A stretch of 64,000 nucleotides of DNA from Pseudonocardia sp. HH130630-07 (GCF_001698125.1 NZ_CP013854.1:4526001-4590000), one strand, 5' to 3'. Shown: positions 16,583 through 25,925, numbered from the stretch's first letter. Program-made: numbers and translations. Notes: generated from the letters alone by a model not told the origin.

Positions 16583-19438
16583 ATGACCGAGACCGTCGGG
16601 GGCCCGACGACAGACACCACTGCGGCTGCGAAGGTCGCACGCGGCCGGGGCAAGGCCGGTGCCAAGCGGCGCGGCCTGGCCGTGCAGCGGGTGTTCACCA
16701 CCGAGGGCGTGCACCCCTACGAGCAGGTGGAGTGGGAGCGCCGGGACGTCGTCATGACGAACTGGCGCGACGGCACGGTCAACTTCGAGCAGCGCGGCGT
16801 GGAGTTCCCGACCGCCTGGTCGCTGAACGCCACCAACATCGTCACCAGCAAGTACTTCCGGGGTGCGGTGGGCAGCGCGACGCGTGAGTCCAGCCTGCGG
16901 CAGCTGATCGACCGGGTCGTCGGCACCTACCGGCGGGCCGGCGTCGAGCACGGGTACTTCGCCACGGACGCCGACGCCGAGATCTTCGACCACGAGCTGA
17001 CCTGGATGCTGCTGCACCAGGTGTTCAGCTTCAACTCGCCGGTCTGGTTCAACGTCGGCACGCCCAGCCCGCAGCAGGTCAGCGCGTGCTTCATCCTCTC
17101 GGTCGACGACACGATGGAGTCGATCCTGAACTGGTACCGGGAGGAGGGCCTGATCTTCAAGGGCGGCTCCGGTGCCGGGCTGAACCTCTCCCGCATCCGC
17201 TCGTCGAAGGAACTGCTGTCCTCCGGCGGCACCGCCTCCGGGCCGGTCTCGTTCATGCGCGGTGCGGACGCCTCCGCGGGCACCATCAAGTCCGGCGGGG
17301 CGACCCGCCGGGCCGCGAAGATGGTCGTGCTCGACGTCGACCACCCCGACATCGAGGAGTTCGTCGAGACCAAGGCCAAGGAGGAGGCCAAGGTCCGGGT
17401 GCTGCGCGACGCCGGGTTCGACATGGACCTGGGCGGCTCCGACATCACGTCGGTGCAGTACCAGAACGCGAACAACTCGGTGCGGGTCAACGACGAGTTC
17501 ATGCGGGCCGTCGAGGAGGGCACGGACTTCGGTCTGCGTGCCCGGATGACCGGCGAGATCATCGACCGGACCGACGCCCGCAAGCTCTTCCACGGCATCG
17601 CCGAGGCGGCCTGGAACTGTGCGGACCCGGGCATCCAGTACGACAGCACGATCAACGACTGGCACACCTGCCCGGAGTCGGGCCGGATCACCGCGTCGAA
17701 CCCGTGCTCGGAGTACATGCACCTGGACAACTCCAGCTGCAACCTGGCGTCGCTGAACCTGCTGAAGTTCCTCGACACCGACGACCGGTTCGACGCGGAG
17801 ACCTTCGCCAAGGCCGTCGAGCTGATCATCACCGCGATGGACATCTCGATCTGCTTCGCGGACTTCCCGACCGAGCCGATCGCGGACACCACCCGGAAGT
17901 TCCGCCAGCTCGGCATCGGGTACGCGAACCTCGGCGCGCTGCTCATGGCGACCGGGCACGCGTACGACTCCGAGGGCGGCCGGGCACTGGCCGGGGCGAT
18001 CACCTCGCTGATGACCGGGGCCGCCTACAAGCGGTCCGCGGAGCTGGCCGGGATCGTCGGCCCGTACGAGGGGTACGCCCGCAACGCCGAGGCGCACCAG
18101 CGGGTGATCCGCAAGCACGCGGCGGCGAACGACCAGATCCGCAGCTTCCCGGCGTCGAACGCGATCCAGACGATGGCCTCCGGGGTCTGGAAGCAGTGCC
18201 AGGAGATCGGCGAGGCCAACGGCTGGCGCAACGCCCAGGCCTCGGTGCTGGCTCCGACCGGCACGATCGGCCTGATGATGGACTGCGACACGACCGGCAT
18301 CGAGCCGGACCTGGCGCTGGTCAAGTTCAAGAAGCTGGTCGGCGGCGGCTCCATGCAGATCGTCAACCAGACCGTGCGCCGGGCCCTGGACAACCTCGGC
18401 TACCAGGCCGAGCAGGCCGAGGCGATCGTCGAGTACGTCGCCGAGCACGGGCACGTCATCGACGCGCCCGGCATCCGGCCCGAGCACTACGAGGTCTTCG
18501 ACTGCGCCATGGGGGACCGCACCATCGCCCCGATGGGTCACGTCCGGATGATGGCGGCGGCCCAGCCGTTCCTGTCCGGTGCCATCTCCAAGACGGTGAA
18601 CATGCCCGAGCGGGCCACCGTCGCCGACGTCGAGCGGATCTACCTGGAGGGGTGGCGGCTCGGCCTCAAGGCCCTGGCCATCTACCGGGACAACTGCAAG
18701 GTCGGCCAGCCGCTCTCGGCGGGCAAGGGTGACTCGGCGTCGAAGACCGCCGAGGCCGCGCCGACCGTCGTCGTCGAGCAGCGGCCGATCCGCAAGCGGC
18801 TGCCGAAGAAGCGCCCGAGCGAGACGGTCTCGTTCACCGTCGGCGGCGCGGAGGGTTACCTCACGGCCGGGTCCTACCCGGACGACGGGCTGGGCGAGAT
18901 CTTCGTCAAGCTCGGCAAGCAGGGCTCGACGCTCGCCGGTGTCATGGACGCCTTCTCGATGTCGATCTCGGTGGGGCTGCAGTACGGCATCCCGCTGGAG
19001 TTCTACGTCTCGAAGTTCTCGAACCTGCGGTTCGAGCCGGCGGGCATGACCGACGACCCGGACGTCCGGATCGCGACCTCGGTGCTGGACTACCTGTTCC
19101 GCCGGCTCGCGCTGGACCACCTGCCCTACGAGAAGCGGGTCCAGCTGGGGATCTTCTCCTCCGACGAGCGGTCCGCGCAGGTCGAGAACGACTACGGCCA
19201 GGGCACCGAGAAGCTGGACATCGACGAGTTCCGGTCGTCGGTGCCGACGGCGGGTACCAGGGAGGAGCCGGGTGTCGAGCCGGCCCCGGCCGAGGTCGGC
19301 AGCTCCACCGAACTGCTGGAGCTGCGCCTGGGCAAGGCGGCGGACGCCCCGCTGTGCATGACCTGCGGGACGAAGATGCGTCCCGCCGGGTCCTGCTACC
19401 TCTGCGAGGGCTGCGGCTCCACCAGCGGATGCAGCTGA
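16583..19438 (+). CDS. nrdJ: Class II (adenosylcobalamin-dependent) ribonucleotide reductase NrdJ
   Basis: 951-aa enzyme that reduces ribonucleotides to deoxyribonucleotides using adenosylcobalamin, independent of oxygen. Recognisable motifs are FSFNSPVWFNVG, NPCSEYMHLDNSSCNLASLNLL (catalytic cysteine loop) and APTGTIGLMMDCDTTGIEP. The C-terminus has a Cys-rich tail (CMTCGTK ... CYLCEGCG) that would shuttle electrons from thioredoxin-like donors. ATG 16583 has GGAGG 6 nt upstream. It follows nrdR by 179 bp. No cobalamin riboswitch was recognised upstream. A strong hairpin follows the stop. Confidence 0.97.
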   Translation: MTETVGGPTTDTTAAAKVARGRGKAGAKRRGLAVQRVFTTEGVHPYEQVEWERRDVVMTNWRDGTVNFEQRGVEFPTAWSLNATNIVTSKYFRGAVGSATRESSLRQLIDRVVGTYRRAGVEHGYFATDADAEIFDHELTWMLLHQVFSFNSPVWFNVGTPSPQQVSACFILSVDDTMESILNWYREEGLIFKGGSGAGLNLSRIRSSKELLSSGGTASGPVSFMRGADASAGTIKSGGATRRAAKMVVLDVDHPDIEEFVETKAKEEAKVRVLRDAGFDMDLGGSDITSVQYQNANNSVRVNDEFMRAVEEGTDFGLRARMTGEIIDRTDARKLFHGIAEAAWNCADPGIQYDSTINDWHTCPESGRITASNPCSEYMHLDNSSCNLASLNLLKFLDTDDRFDAETFAKAVELIITAMDISICFADFPTEPIADTTRKFRQLGIGYANLGALLMATGHAYDSEGGRALAGAITSLMTGAAYKRSAELAGIVGPYEGYARNAEAHQRVIRKHAAANDQIRSFPASNAIQTMASGVWKQCQEIGEANGWRNAQASVLAPTGTIGLMMDCDTTGIEPDLALVKFKKLVGGGSMQIVNQTVRRALDNLGYQAEQAEAIVEYVAEHGHVIDAPGIRPEHYEVFDCAMGDRTIAPMGHVRMMAAAQPFLSGAISKTVNMPERATVADVERIYLEGWRLGLKALAIYRDNCKVGQPLSAGKGDSASKTAEAAPTVVVEQRPIRKRLPKKRPSETVSFTVGGAEGYLTAGSYPDDGLGEIFVKLGKQGSTLAGVMDAFSMSISVGLQYGIPLEFYVSKFSNLRFEPAGMTDDPDVRIATSVLDYLFRRLALDHLPYEKRVQLGIFSSDERSAQVENDYGQGTEKLDIDEFRSSVPTAGTREEPGVEPAPAEVGSSTELLELRLGKAADAPLCMTCGTKMRPAGSCYLCEGCGSTSGCS

Positions 19439-20175
19439 GCACGGGCGGAGACGTTCCGCGGGGCGGTACCGGTGCGCCGGTGCCGCCCCGCGGCGCGTCG
19501 GCGGGTCCGCAGGACGGGGCCGAGGACCTGACCGGGCCGGTCGCCGGGCGGCTCGGCGTCGATCCGCGGGTGCTGGCCGTCGTCGTCGGGGCCCCGTGGC
19601 GCCGGATGTCGGGCTCGGCCGGGCCCGGCGACGGAGCGGGGGACCCCGCGCATGCCGTCCGCGGCCGGGTGTTCGTCGGGGTGCCGTCCCCCGCGGAGCT
19701 GACGGCGCTCGACCTCCCGGCCGACGGGCTGCGGCACTTCGGGCTGAGCCCGGCCGAGCTGCGCGCCGGTGGCTGGACCGATGCCGACCTGCGCGCGGCC
19801 GGCCTGCCGGTGCCCGGCGGCGACGACGTCGAGTGGTTCGTCGCGGGGGAGCCCCCGCAGCTGCTGCTCGGGATCGACCCGGCCGGCCGGCCCCGGCTGG
19901 CCCGGCCCGAGCCCCGCAACGAGCAACGGGACGACGGCGTGGTGCGTGTCCTCGGACCGGTCGACGCCGAGCAGGTCCCGGACCTCACCGGCTGCACCGA
20001 TCCGGAGGGCGCCGCCGCGACCGGGGTTCGGGCCGTCCGCGACCGGCTGCTGCGCACGGCCCGCCGGCAGCTCGTGCACTGCGCGTTCTGCCTGCGGCAG
20101 ACCCATCGGGCCGGCACCGGGTACGGCGCCTGCCCGGACTGCGCCGCCCGCTGGCTGGGCGTCGTCGACGCCTGA
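19429..20175 (+). CDS. Conserved hypothetical protein with a C-terminal zinc ribbon
   Basis: 248-aa protein of unknown function with GC-rich, Ala/Pro-heavy composition. The C-terminal part has two Cys pairs (HCAFC and CPDC, about 18 residues apart), consistent with a zinc ribbon. The middle contains GLSPAELRAGGWTDADLRAAG, a short helical repeat-like segment. The open frame begins inside the last 10 bases of nrdJ. A 17-bp hairpin (19456-19493) lies within its first codons, so the true start may be later, for example GTG 19570. Codon bias supports a real gene from about residue 45 onward. Confidence 0.55.
   Translation: MQLSTGGDVPRGGTGAPVPPRGASAGPQDGAEDLTGPVAGRLGVDPRVLAVVVGAPWRRMSGSAGPGDGAGDPAHAVRGRVFVGVPSPAELTALDLPADGLRHFGLSPAELRAGGWTDADLRAAGLPVPGGDDVEWFVAGEPPQLLLGIDPAGRPRLARPEPRNEQRDDGVVRVLGPVDAEQVPDLTGCTDPEGAAATGVRAVRDRLLRTARRQLVHCAFCLRQTHRAGTGYGACPDCAARWLGVVDA
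19456..19493 (+). terminator. Hairpin after nrdJ
   Basis: The left arm CCGCGGGGCGGTACCGG pairs over 17 positions (one G-U) with a right arm ending GCCGCCCCGCGG, around the loop TGCG. It begins 18 nt after the nrdJ stop. There is no U-tract, as is common in actinobacteria. Confidence 0.65.
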
Positions 20176-20226
20176 CCGCGCCGGGGCCGGTAGGGCCGGG
20201 GTGGCCCCGTGGTTAGGGTCGGTCGG

Positions 20227-20718
20227 GTGACCGGTCGATTCCAGGTGGTTCCCGCGGCCTACGTCCTGCTGCTGCGCGGTGACGGTGCGCGGACCGAGGT
20301 CCTGCTGCAGCTGCGTGCCGGCACCGGCTACCGCGACGGGTACTGGGCGGCGGCCGCCGCAGGCCACGTCGAGCAGGGCGAGGACGTGTTCGCGGCCGCC
20401 GTCCGGGAGACGCGCGAGGAGCTCGGTGTCGTGGTGGACCGGGACGATCTCGTCGCTGTGACGGCCATGCACCGGACCGGGGGCACCGGGCTGGCCGTCG
20501 ACGAGCGGGTCGACTTCTTCCTCTCCTGCCGCCGCTGGTCGGGGGAGCCGCGGGCGGCCGAGTCCGGGAAGACCGCGGGACTGGACTGGTTCCCGCTCGC
20601 CGCACTCCCGACGCCGACCGTGCCGCACGAGCGGTTCGTGCTCGACGCCCTGCGCACCGGGAGCATCGTTCCGATCGTCAGCCACGGGTTCGCCGCGGCC
20701 GACGACGCGGGCCACTGA
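20227..20718 (+). CDS. Nudix hydrolase
   Basis: 163-aa Nudix-fold pyrophosphatase. The complete Nudix box GX5EX7REXXEEXG is visible as GHVEQGEDVFAAAVRETREELG (about 42-63), with catalytic Glu residues in RETREEL. Substrate cannot be predicted; sanitising nucleotides such as oxidised dNTPs is the common role. GTG 20227 is favoured because TTAGGGT about 11 nt upstream resembles a -10 element, giving a leaderless mRNA. A perfect 16-bp hairpin follows 115 bp downstream. Confidence 0.88.
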   Translation: MTGRFQVVPAAYVLLLRGDGARTEVLLQLRAGTGYRDGYWAAAAAGHVEQGEDVFAAAVRETREELGVVVDRDDLVAVTAMHRTGGTGLAVDERVDFFLSCRRWSGEPRAAESGKTAGLDWFPLAALPTPTVPHERFVLDALRTGSIVPIVSHGFAAADDAGH

Positions 20719-20832
20719 TCGCCCGGCGCACCGGCATCCCGGTCGTGACGGTCGGCCGGGGGGGTGCCGCGGCCGCCGAGCCGGGGCACCGAACACGTCC
20801 GGCGGACCGTGACCGGTGGTGATCGAATCCCG

Positions 20833-20870
20833 GGCTGCGTCCGGTGCCGCGGGTGGCACCGGACGCAGCC
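20833..20870. terminator. Perfect 16-bp stem, bidirectional terminator candidate
   Basis: GGCTGCGTCCGGTGCC pairs perfectly with 20855-20870 around the loop GCGGGT. It sits between the convergent Nudix gene (ends 20718) and the small gene ending at 20954. Position and symmetry fit a shared terminator. Confidence 0.75.
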
Positions 20871-20953
20871 GAGGATCGGGCCACCACGGGCCGACCGGCG
20901 ACGGCCGGTACCCGACCGATCCCGTACCGGCCCTCGCCGCCGACCGCGGTGCC

Positions 20954-21193
20954 TCAGTCCTGCGGATCGACGAGCTGGACCTCGATCGTCACGGCGGGGT
21001 CCTCGTCGTCGTCGGGGTCGACGGCCCAGTGCAGGACCCACTCGACCTCGTAGTCGTCCCGCGTCATGCCGGGCGGGGCGACGTTGACCCACTCACCGGT
21101 CCGGGGCACCGCCCGGAACCATCGGATGTGATCGGGCCGCAGCCCGATCCGGACCCGGACGGGGATCAGGTCCCCGGGCGCGTCGGCGGTCAC
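20954..21193 (-). CDS. Small conserved hypothetical protein, 79 aa
   Basis: Acidic 79-aa protein with alternating-strand character (VEWVLHWAVDPDDDEDPAVTIEV, shown in part), no membrane segment and no signal peptide. It starts at GTG 21193. It lies on the minus strand just downstream of the MHS transporter gene (56 bp gap), so it may be the last gene of that arm or an independent gene. No family recognised. Confidence 0.5.
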   Translation of the reverse strand: MTADAPGDLIPVRVRIGLRPDHIRWFRAVPRTGEWVNVAPPGMTRDDYEVEWVLHWAVDPDDDEDPAVTIEVQLVDPQD

Positions 21194-21249
21194 GACCCGA
21201 GAGCATGACCCAGCGTGCGCGGACGCGCATCCCCGGACCGGGGGGCCGG

Positions 21250-22554
21250 TCAGACCGCGTGCCGGTAGGTCTCGCGGGTCGCGGCGACGGTCCCGAGGGT
21301 GATCAGCGCGGAGGCGACGACGTAGAGCCCGACCGGCCACAGAGCCCCACCGGCCCACAGCGTCAGCGCCGCGGCGACGGTCGGCGCGAGCCCGCTGGTC
21401 ACGACCGAGGCGAGCTGCTGCCCGACCGAGATCCCGGTGTAGCGGACCCGGGTGGTGAACAGCTCGGAGAACAGGGCCGGCTGCACGGCGTAGGTGGACC
21501 CGATCGCCAGGACGTAGCCGACGATGATCGCCAGCCACAGCAGCGTCATCGAGCCGCTCTCCAGCATCCACGTGAACGGGAACGCGAACACCAGGGTGAA
21601 CGCGGCGCCGAACAGGTAGACCGGCCTGCGCCCGACCCGGTCCGAGAGCAGTCCGAACAGCGGGTACGCGACCGCGATGCATGCGGCGGCCACCGTGGTG
21701 GCCAGCAGGATCGGCGTCCGGGGAAGGTCCAGGTTCCCGGTGGCGTAGGACAGCGCGAACGTGAGGATGATGTAGGAGAAGATCCCCTCGGAGCTGCGCA
21801 GCCCGATCGTGACCAGGATGCTGCGCCACTGGGTGCGGAACACCTCGACGATCGGCAGCTTCACCTCCTGCTGCTCGCGCTTCATCCGCTCGAACGACGG
21901 CGACTCGGCCACCGCGAGCCGGATCCACAGCCCGACCACCAGCATCACGGCGCTGAGCAGGAACGGGACCCGCCAGCCCCAGGACAGGAACTGTTCCTCG
22001 GGCAACAGCGCGAACAGCGCGAAGATGCCGGTCGCCGAGATCAGCCCGAGGGCGTTGCCGATCTGCGGGAACGTGCCCCAGAACCCGCGTTGCCGCGGTG
22101 GCGCGTGCTCGACGACCATCAGCACCGCGCCGCCCCATTCGCCGCCGACGCCGAATCCCTGGACCAGCCGCAACAGCACGAGCAGGACCGCGGCCCAGAC
22201 GCCGATCGTGTCGTAGGTCGGGAGCAGGCCGATGGCGAACGTCGCCAGCCCCATCACGGTGAGCGTGAGCACGAGCATCGACTTGCGGCCGACCCGGTCA
22301 CCGAAGTGGCCGATGACCACGGCGCCGAGCGGGCGGGCCAGGAACCCGACGCCGAGTGTGGCGAACGCGGCGAGCGTCCCGACCGCGGGATCGAGCTCGG
22401 GGAAGAAGATCCGGTTGAACACGATCGCCGACGCGGTGCCGAAGATGAAGTAGTCGTACCACTCGACCATCGTCCCGACGAGGCTCGCGGTGGCGACCCG
22501 GCGGACCGGGTGGGTGGTGGTCGCGCCGGTGGCGCGTTCCGGTGCGGACGACAT
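21250..22554 (-). CDS. MHS-family (MFS) organic acid:proton symporter
   Basis: 434-aa, 12-helix permease of the metabolite:H+ symporter branch of MFS, whose members import dicarboxylates, shikimate, proline or similar acids. Diagnostic features are TMVEWYDYFIFG in helix 1, the loop 2-3 motif GHFGDRVGRKS, VQGFGVGGEWGGA and SDRVGRRP in loop 8-9. Start ATG 22554 is 3 nt from the upstream MaoC-like stop, so it is translationally coupled in an operon. It is paralogous to the MHS gene in the divergent arm (26009). It presumably imports the substrate of the cluster; the substrate is unknown. Confidence 0.88.
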   Translation of the reverse strand: MSSAPERATGATTTHPVRRVATASLVGTMVEWYDYFIFGTASAIVFNRIFFPELDPAVGTLAAFATLGVGFLARPLGAVVIGHFGDRVGRKSMLVLTLTVMGLATFAIGLLPTYDTIGVWAAVLLVLLRLVQGFGVGGEWGGAVLMVVEHAPPRQRGFWGTFPQIGNALGLISATGIFALFALLPEEQFLSWGWRVPFLLSAVMLVVGLWIRLAVAESPSFERMKREQQEVKLPIVEVFRTQWRSILVTIGLRSSEGIFSYIILTFALSYATGNLDLPRTPILLATTVAAACIAVAYPLFGLLSDRVGRRPVYLFGAAFTLVFAFPFTWMLESGSMTLLWLAIIVGYVLAIGSTYAVQPALFSELFTTRVRYTGISVGQQLASVVTSGLAPTVAAALTLWAGGALWPVGLYVVASALITLGTVAATRETYRHAV

Positions 22555-22557
22555 CGT

Positions 22558-23532
22558 TCAGCCCCCGTCGACCGGCGCGTGCGCCCATCCGACGGCGGTC
22601 CGCGTGCCGTCCTCCTTCTCCACCCGGACCTCGCTCTCCAGGTGCCGCGCGCCGTCGTGGGTGACCGGGCCGAGCACCGCCCCACGGGCGGTGACCAGGT
22701 CGTCGACGTAGAACGGGTTGACGAACTTGACCGACAGGTGCCCGCCGGTCACGAAGGACGGACCGTAGAAGGCGGTGCACATCCGGCTCAGGTAGCCGAC
22801 CTGCTGCATGGCCTGGGCGACGGTCCGGTCCATCCCGACCTTGCGGGCGCCCGCGGCGTCGGTGTGGATGTTGGAGAAGCCCCGCCCGCCCCAGGAGAAG
22901 ACGTACATCTGCTCCTGGGAGATCCGGGTCGCGACCGGGACCAGCGGGGTGCGCTCGGGGAGGTCGAACGACGCCCGGGCGGCGGGCTCGGCGTCGCGGC
23001 TCTCGCCGGTCACCATCCGGGCCGGTGCGGGGGCCCGCGAACCGCCGACCACGTCGGCCGCCCGGGTGTGCATGATCTCGGTGCCGCGGCGGGTCACCAG
23101 CGGGCGTCCGTCCGCGCCGTGCGCCGCGGCCTCCATCACCACGTAGCCCTGGCCCCGGCGCTCGTAGGTCTCGACGTAGCGGCCGCCGATCGTGACGGTC
23201 TCCCCGATCCGGATGGCGGAGTGGAAGGCGATGTCCTCGTGGGTGTGCAGGCCCTCGGCGGTGTTGCCGTCGTAGCCGGCGTAGAAGAGGAACAGCAGCT
23301 CGTTGCACAGCAGCGCGGGGTGTGCCGCGGGCGCGCCCTCGTGGGTGAGGGCCGCGGCGGCCGGGTCGTCCTGGGCGAAGACGTAGTTCTTCACCAGCCG
23401 GTCGTCGACGGTGATCTCGAACGGGCCGAACTGCTCGCCGATCTCGATGTTCTCGAACAGGGCCTGCTTGGTGCCCGTCCACCACGGCGTCGTGGTGCCG
23501 CCGACGGTGGCGGGCTGTGCGGTGGTCGTCAT
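22558..23532 (-). CDS. MaoC-like double-hotdog acyl-CoA hydratase homologue (copy 1)
   Basis: 324-aa protein with two hotdog domains (about 20-150 and 190-320), of the MaoC/FAS1-like dehydratase superfamily acting on acyl-CoA substrates. The C-terminal domain has FSNIHTD. However, the position of the usual catalytic Asp in the D-x4-H motif is Gly, and the N-terminal domain reads DDPAAAALTHE, also without D-x4-H. It may be a structural partner of the adjacent paralogue, as in other heteromeric MaoC hydratases; this is inference. GAGGAG lies 8-10 nt before ATG 23532. Stop and next start are 3 nt apart. Tandem with copy 2. Confidence 0.8.
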   Translation of the reverse strand: MTTTAQPATVGGTTTPWWTGTKQALFENIEIGEQFGPFEITVDDRLVKNYVFAQDDPAAAALTHEGAPAAHPALLCNELLFLFYAGYDGNTAEGLHTHEDIAFHSAIRIGETVTIGGRYVETYERRGQGYVVMEAAAHGADGRPLVTRRGTEIMHTRAADVVGGSRAPAPARMVTGESRDAEPAARASFDLPERTPLVPVATRISQEQMYVFSWGGRGFSNIHTDAAGARKVGMDRTVAQAMQQVGYLSRMCTAFYGPSFVTGGHLSVKFVNPFYVDDLVTARGAVLGPVTHDGARHLESEVRVEKEDGTRTAVGWAHAPVDGG

Positions 23533-23572
23533 GCGTGTGCTCCTCGTCGGGAAGGGTCGGGAGAAGGACGGT

Positions 23573-24565
23573 TCAGGCGGCGGGGACGGTGGCGCTCGCC
23601 CAGCCGACGGTGGACAGCCGGCCGTCGGCGCGGCGTACCCACACCTCGGCGGCGATCGTGGTGCCGCCGTCACCGGCCGGGGTGACCTCGGTGACGACGC
23701 CACCGACCCGCAGCGGTTCGAAGACCTCGACCGGGGCGACGAACTTGACGCGCAGCCATCCGCCGCCGAACAGCGCCGTACCGAAGAACCGGGTGAGCAT
23801 GGCCGTCACCAGCCCGCACTGCTGCTGACCCTGGACGATCGGGATGCGCAGGCCACCGGCCCGGGCCACGTCGAGGTCGCTGTGCACGTTGCGCACGTAC
23901 TCGCCGGTGCGCGAGAACACCGACGCCTGCTCCTGGGTGATCGTGACCTCCAGCCCGGGCAGCGCGGCGCCCGGCCGCACCGTCGGGGTGCCGGGCACGG
24001 CCGTGGGGAGGCCGGGGTCGGCGGTGCCGCTCACCCGCCCCGATCCGGACGACCCGGTGGCCCCGCGGCCGGCGACGTCGCCGGGCCGGGTCCGGAGGAT
24101 CTCCACGCCGCGGTGGCGCAGGACGCTCCGGCCGTCCGGTCCGGTCGCCGCGGCCTCCATCACCACGTAGTCCTGCCCGCGCCGGGTGTAGCTCTCGACG
24201 TAGGTGCCGGACAGCGTGACCTCGTCGCCGAGGAACGCCGGGCTGTCGAACCAGAGCTGCTCCTCGGTGTGCAGACCGACCGTGCGGCTCGCGGCGTAGC
24301 GGGTGGTGAACAGCTGGACGAGGTCGTTGGACAGCAGCCCGGCGTGCGCGATCCGGCCGCCGAACGGGCTGTCGTGCAGGTGCCACGGGTGGTGGTCGTC
24401 CTGGGTGAAGGCGTAGCGCTTGATCTTGTGGTCGTCGACGACCAGGGTGACCGGGCCGAGCGCCTCGGGGATATCCAGGTTCTCGAAGACCGGTTCCTTG
24501 AGCCCGGCCTCGGGATCGACACCGTCGGCCACCACGCGGGGGTCGGTCAGATCGCGCCAGGTCAT
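23573..24565 (-). CDS. MaoC-like double-hotdog acyl-CoA hydratase (copy 2)
   Basis: 330-aa double-hotdog protein, paralogue of the downstream copy 1 (shared layout PVFENLDIPEALGPVTLVVDD versus ALFENIEIGEQFGPFEITVDD). The N-terminal hotdog keeps a D-x4-H hydratase signature in DDHHPWH, followed by GRIAHAGLL, so it is probably the catalytic member. The C-terminal domain has VRNVHSD with Glu where Asp is usual. A Gly/Ser/Pro-rich linker joins the domains (about 165-200). Start ATG 24565. It is co-directional with the CoA-transferase upstream and copy 1 downstream (40-nt gap), so one operon. Expected to hydrate an enoyl-CoA, with substrate unknown. Confidence 0.82.
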   Translation of the reverse strand: MTWRDLTDPRVVADGVDPEAGLKEPVFENLDIPEALGPVTLVVDDHKIKRYAFTQDDHHPWHLHDSPFGGRIAHAGLLSNDLVQLFTTRYAASRTVGLHTEEQLWFDSPAFLGDEVTLSGTYVESYTRRGQDYVVMEAAATGPDGRSVLRHRGVEILRTRPGDVAGRGATGSSGSGRVSGTADPGLPTAVPGTPTVRPGAALPGLEVTITQEQASVFSRTGEYVRNVHSDLDVARAGGLRIPIVQGQQQCGLVTAMLTRFFGTALFGGGWLRVKFVAPVEVFEPLRVGGVVTEVTPAGDGGTTIAAEVWVRRADGRLSTVGWASATVPAA

Positions 24566-24609
24566 GTCCGGTGTTCCTCGCTCTCGTGTTCGGGTGCGGC
24601 GGGCCGGGA

Positions 24610-25811
24610 TCAGATCGCGCCGGCGTCCTGCAGTGCGCGGATCCGCTCGGGGAGAGCCCGAGCAACCGGCCGTAGACCGCGGTGTTGTCCTCCCCGACCG
24701 TCGGGGGTGCCTTGCGGGCCCGCGCCGGGGTGGCGCCGAGCTTGATCGGCATGCCGGGCAGGGTGAGCGTGCCGAGCTCGGGGTGCTCGACCTCGATCAT
24801 CATCTCCCGGGCCCTGACCTGCGCGGAGTCGGTGGCCTCGGCGACCGTCGCGACCGCGGACGACGGGATCCCGGCCGCGGCCAGCCGGGTGGAGATCTCC
24901 TCGGTCGGCTCCCGCCGGGTCCAGCCGCGCACGATGTCCTCCAGCGCCTCGACGTGGGCCAGCCGGTCGGCCTGCCCGCGGAACCGGGGGTCCTCGGCGA
25001 GCGCGGGATCGCCCATCGCCGCCGCCAGCCGCGGGAACAGGGCGTCGGTCCTGGCGTGCAGGTAGACGTGCCCGTCGCGGGTCGGGAAGGTGTTCGCGGG
25101 CACGGTGATCTGGTCCCGGTTGCCGGTGCGCCCGCCGGTCTCGCCCAGCATCGCCCAGGCGCTGGGCAGCGTGCCCATGCAGGCGAACAGCGTGTCCATG
25201 CAGGCGATGTCGACGTGCTGGCCGGCACCGGTGCGAGCGCGGGCGGCGAGCGCCGTCATCGCGCCGATCACGCCGTGGAACCCGGCGGTGTGGTCGGCCA
25301 GGAACGCGCCGGCCATCGTCGGCTCGCCGTCCGCGGAACCGGTCATGCTCATGAGACCGGAGCCGGCCTGCGCGATCGCGTCGAACAGCGCCCGGTCCCG
25401 GTTCGGACCGGTCTGGCCGTAGCCGGAGATCGACACCAGCACGGTGCGCGGGTTGAGCTCGTGGATGCGCTCCCAGCCGATGCCCATCGCGTCGAGCGTG
25501 CCGGGCCGGAAGTTCTCGACGACGACGTCGCTGCGCGCGACGAGGCCCTCCAGGATCGCGGTGGCCTCCGGATGCCGGGTGTCCAGCGTGATCCCGTGCT
25601 TGTTCCGGTTGAACATCATCGTGTAGAGGCTGTGCCCGTCGACGAACGGCCGGTGCCGCCGGCCGTCCTCGCCGCCGGGGCGTTCGACCTTCACGACCTC
25701 CGCGCCCATGTCGCCCAGGATCTGGCAGCACAGCGGCCCGGCGATGAAGCGGGAGAGGTCCAGGACCCGCAGGCCCTCGAGGGCACCGGGGAGTGGGTCA
25801 TCCTCTGGCAC
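24610..25811 (-). pseudogene. CaiB/BaiF (class III) CoA-transferase with a 1-nt frameshift near the 3' end
   Basis: Class III CoA-transferases move CoA between carboxylic acids. The protein begins VPEDDPLPGALEGLRVLDLS with GAGGAGG 5 nt before GTG 25811. It has RFIAGPLCCQILGDMGAEVVKVE and the catalytic Asp region FLADHTAGFHG. The frame runs normally to LLGLS, then shifts. Adding one G to the G4 run at 24649-24652 (plus strand) restores the C-terminus PERIRALQDAGAI and a 400-aa protein matching the paralogue at 29292. Unrepaired, the frame reads on for over 300 codons through the MaoC gene. Either a recent mutation or a sequencing error. If it is an error, this is a normal first gene of the leftward arm. 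Confidence 0.85.
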
Positions 25812-25835
25812 GGCGACCTCCTCGTCGCAAAAAGC

Positions 25836-25845
25836 TAGACGTCTA
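25836..25845. promoter_or_regulatory. TAGACGTCTA palindrome at the leftward CoA-transferase promoter
   Basis: Perfect 10-bp palindrome 25 bp upstream of the CoA-transferase start. It shares the TAGAC/GTCTA half-site with the dyad at 25937-25952 on the other side of the divergent region, as expected for one regulator acting on both arms. Confidence 0.5.
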
Positions 25846-25925
25846 CTCAACTCGATTCAGGCACGGCACCGGTCGCGCCGTCAAGGCCCCGGGGTGCGCC
25901 TTGACGCCCGCCGGGTCCTGTGGTC

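Noticed and set aside
23670..25850. 726-residue fused CoA-transferase/MaoC-region protein
   Set aside because: The long frame results from a one-base frameshift that makes the CoA-transferase read on through the MaoC gene in a shadow frame. The extra 330 residues are Arg/Pro/Gly-rich and not family-like.
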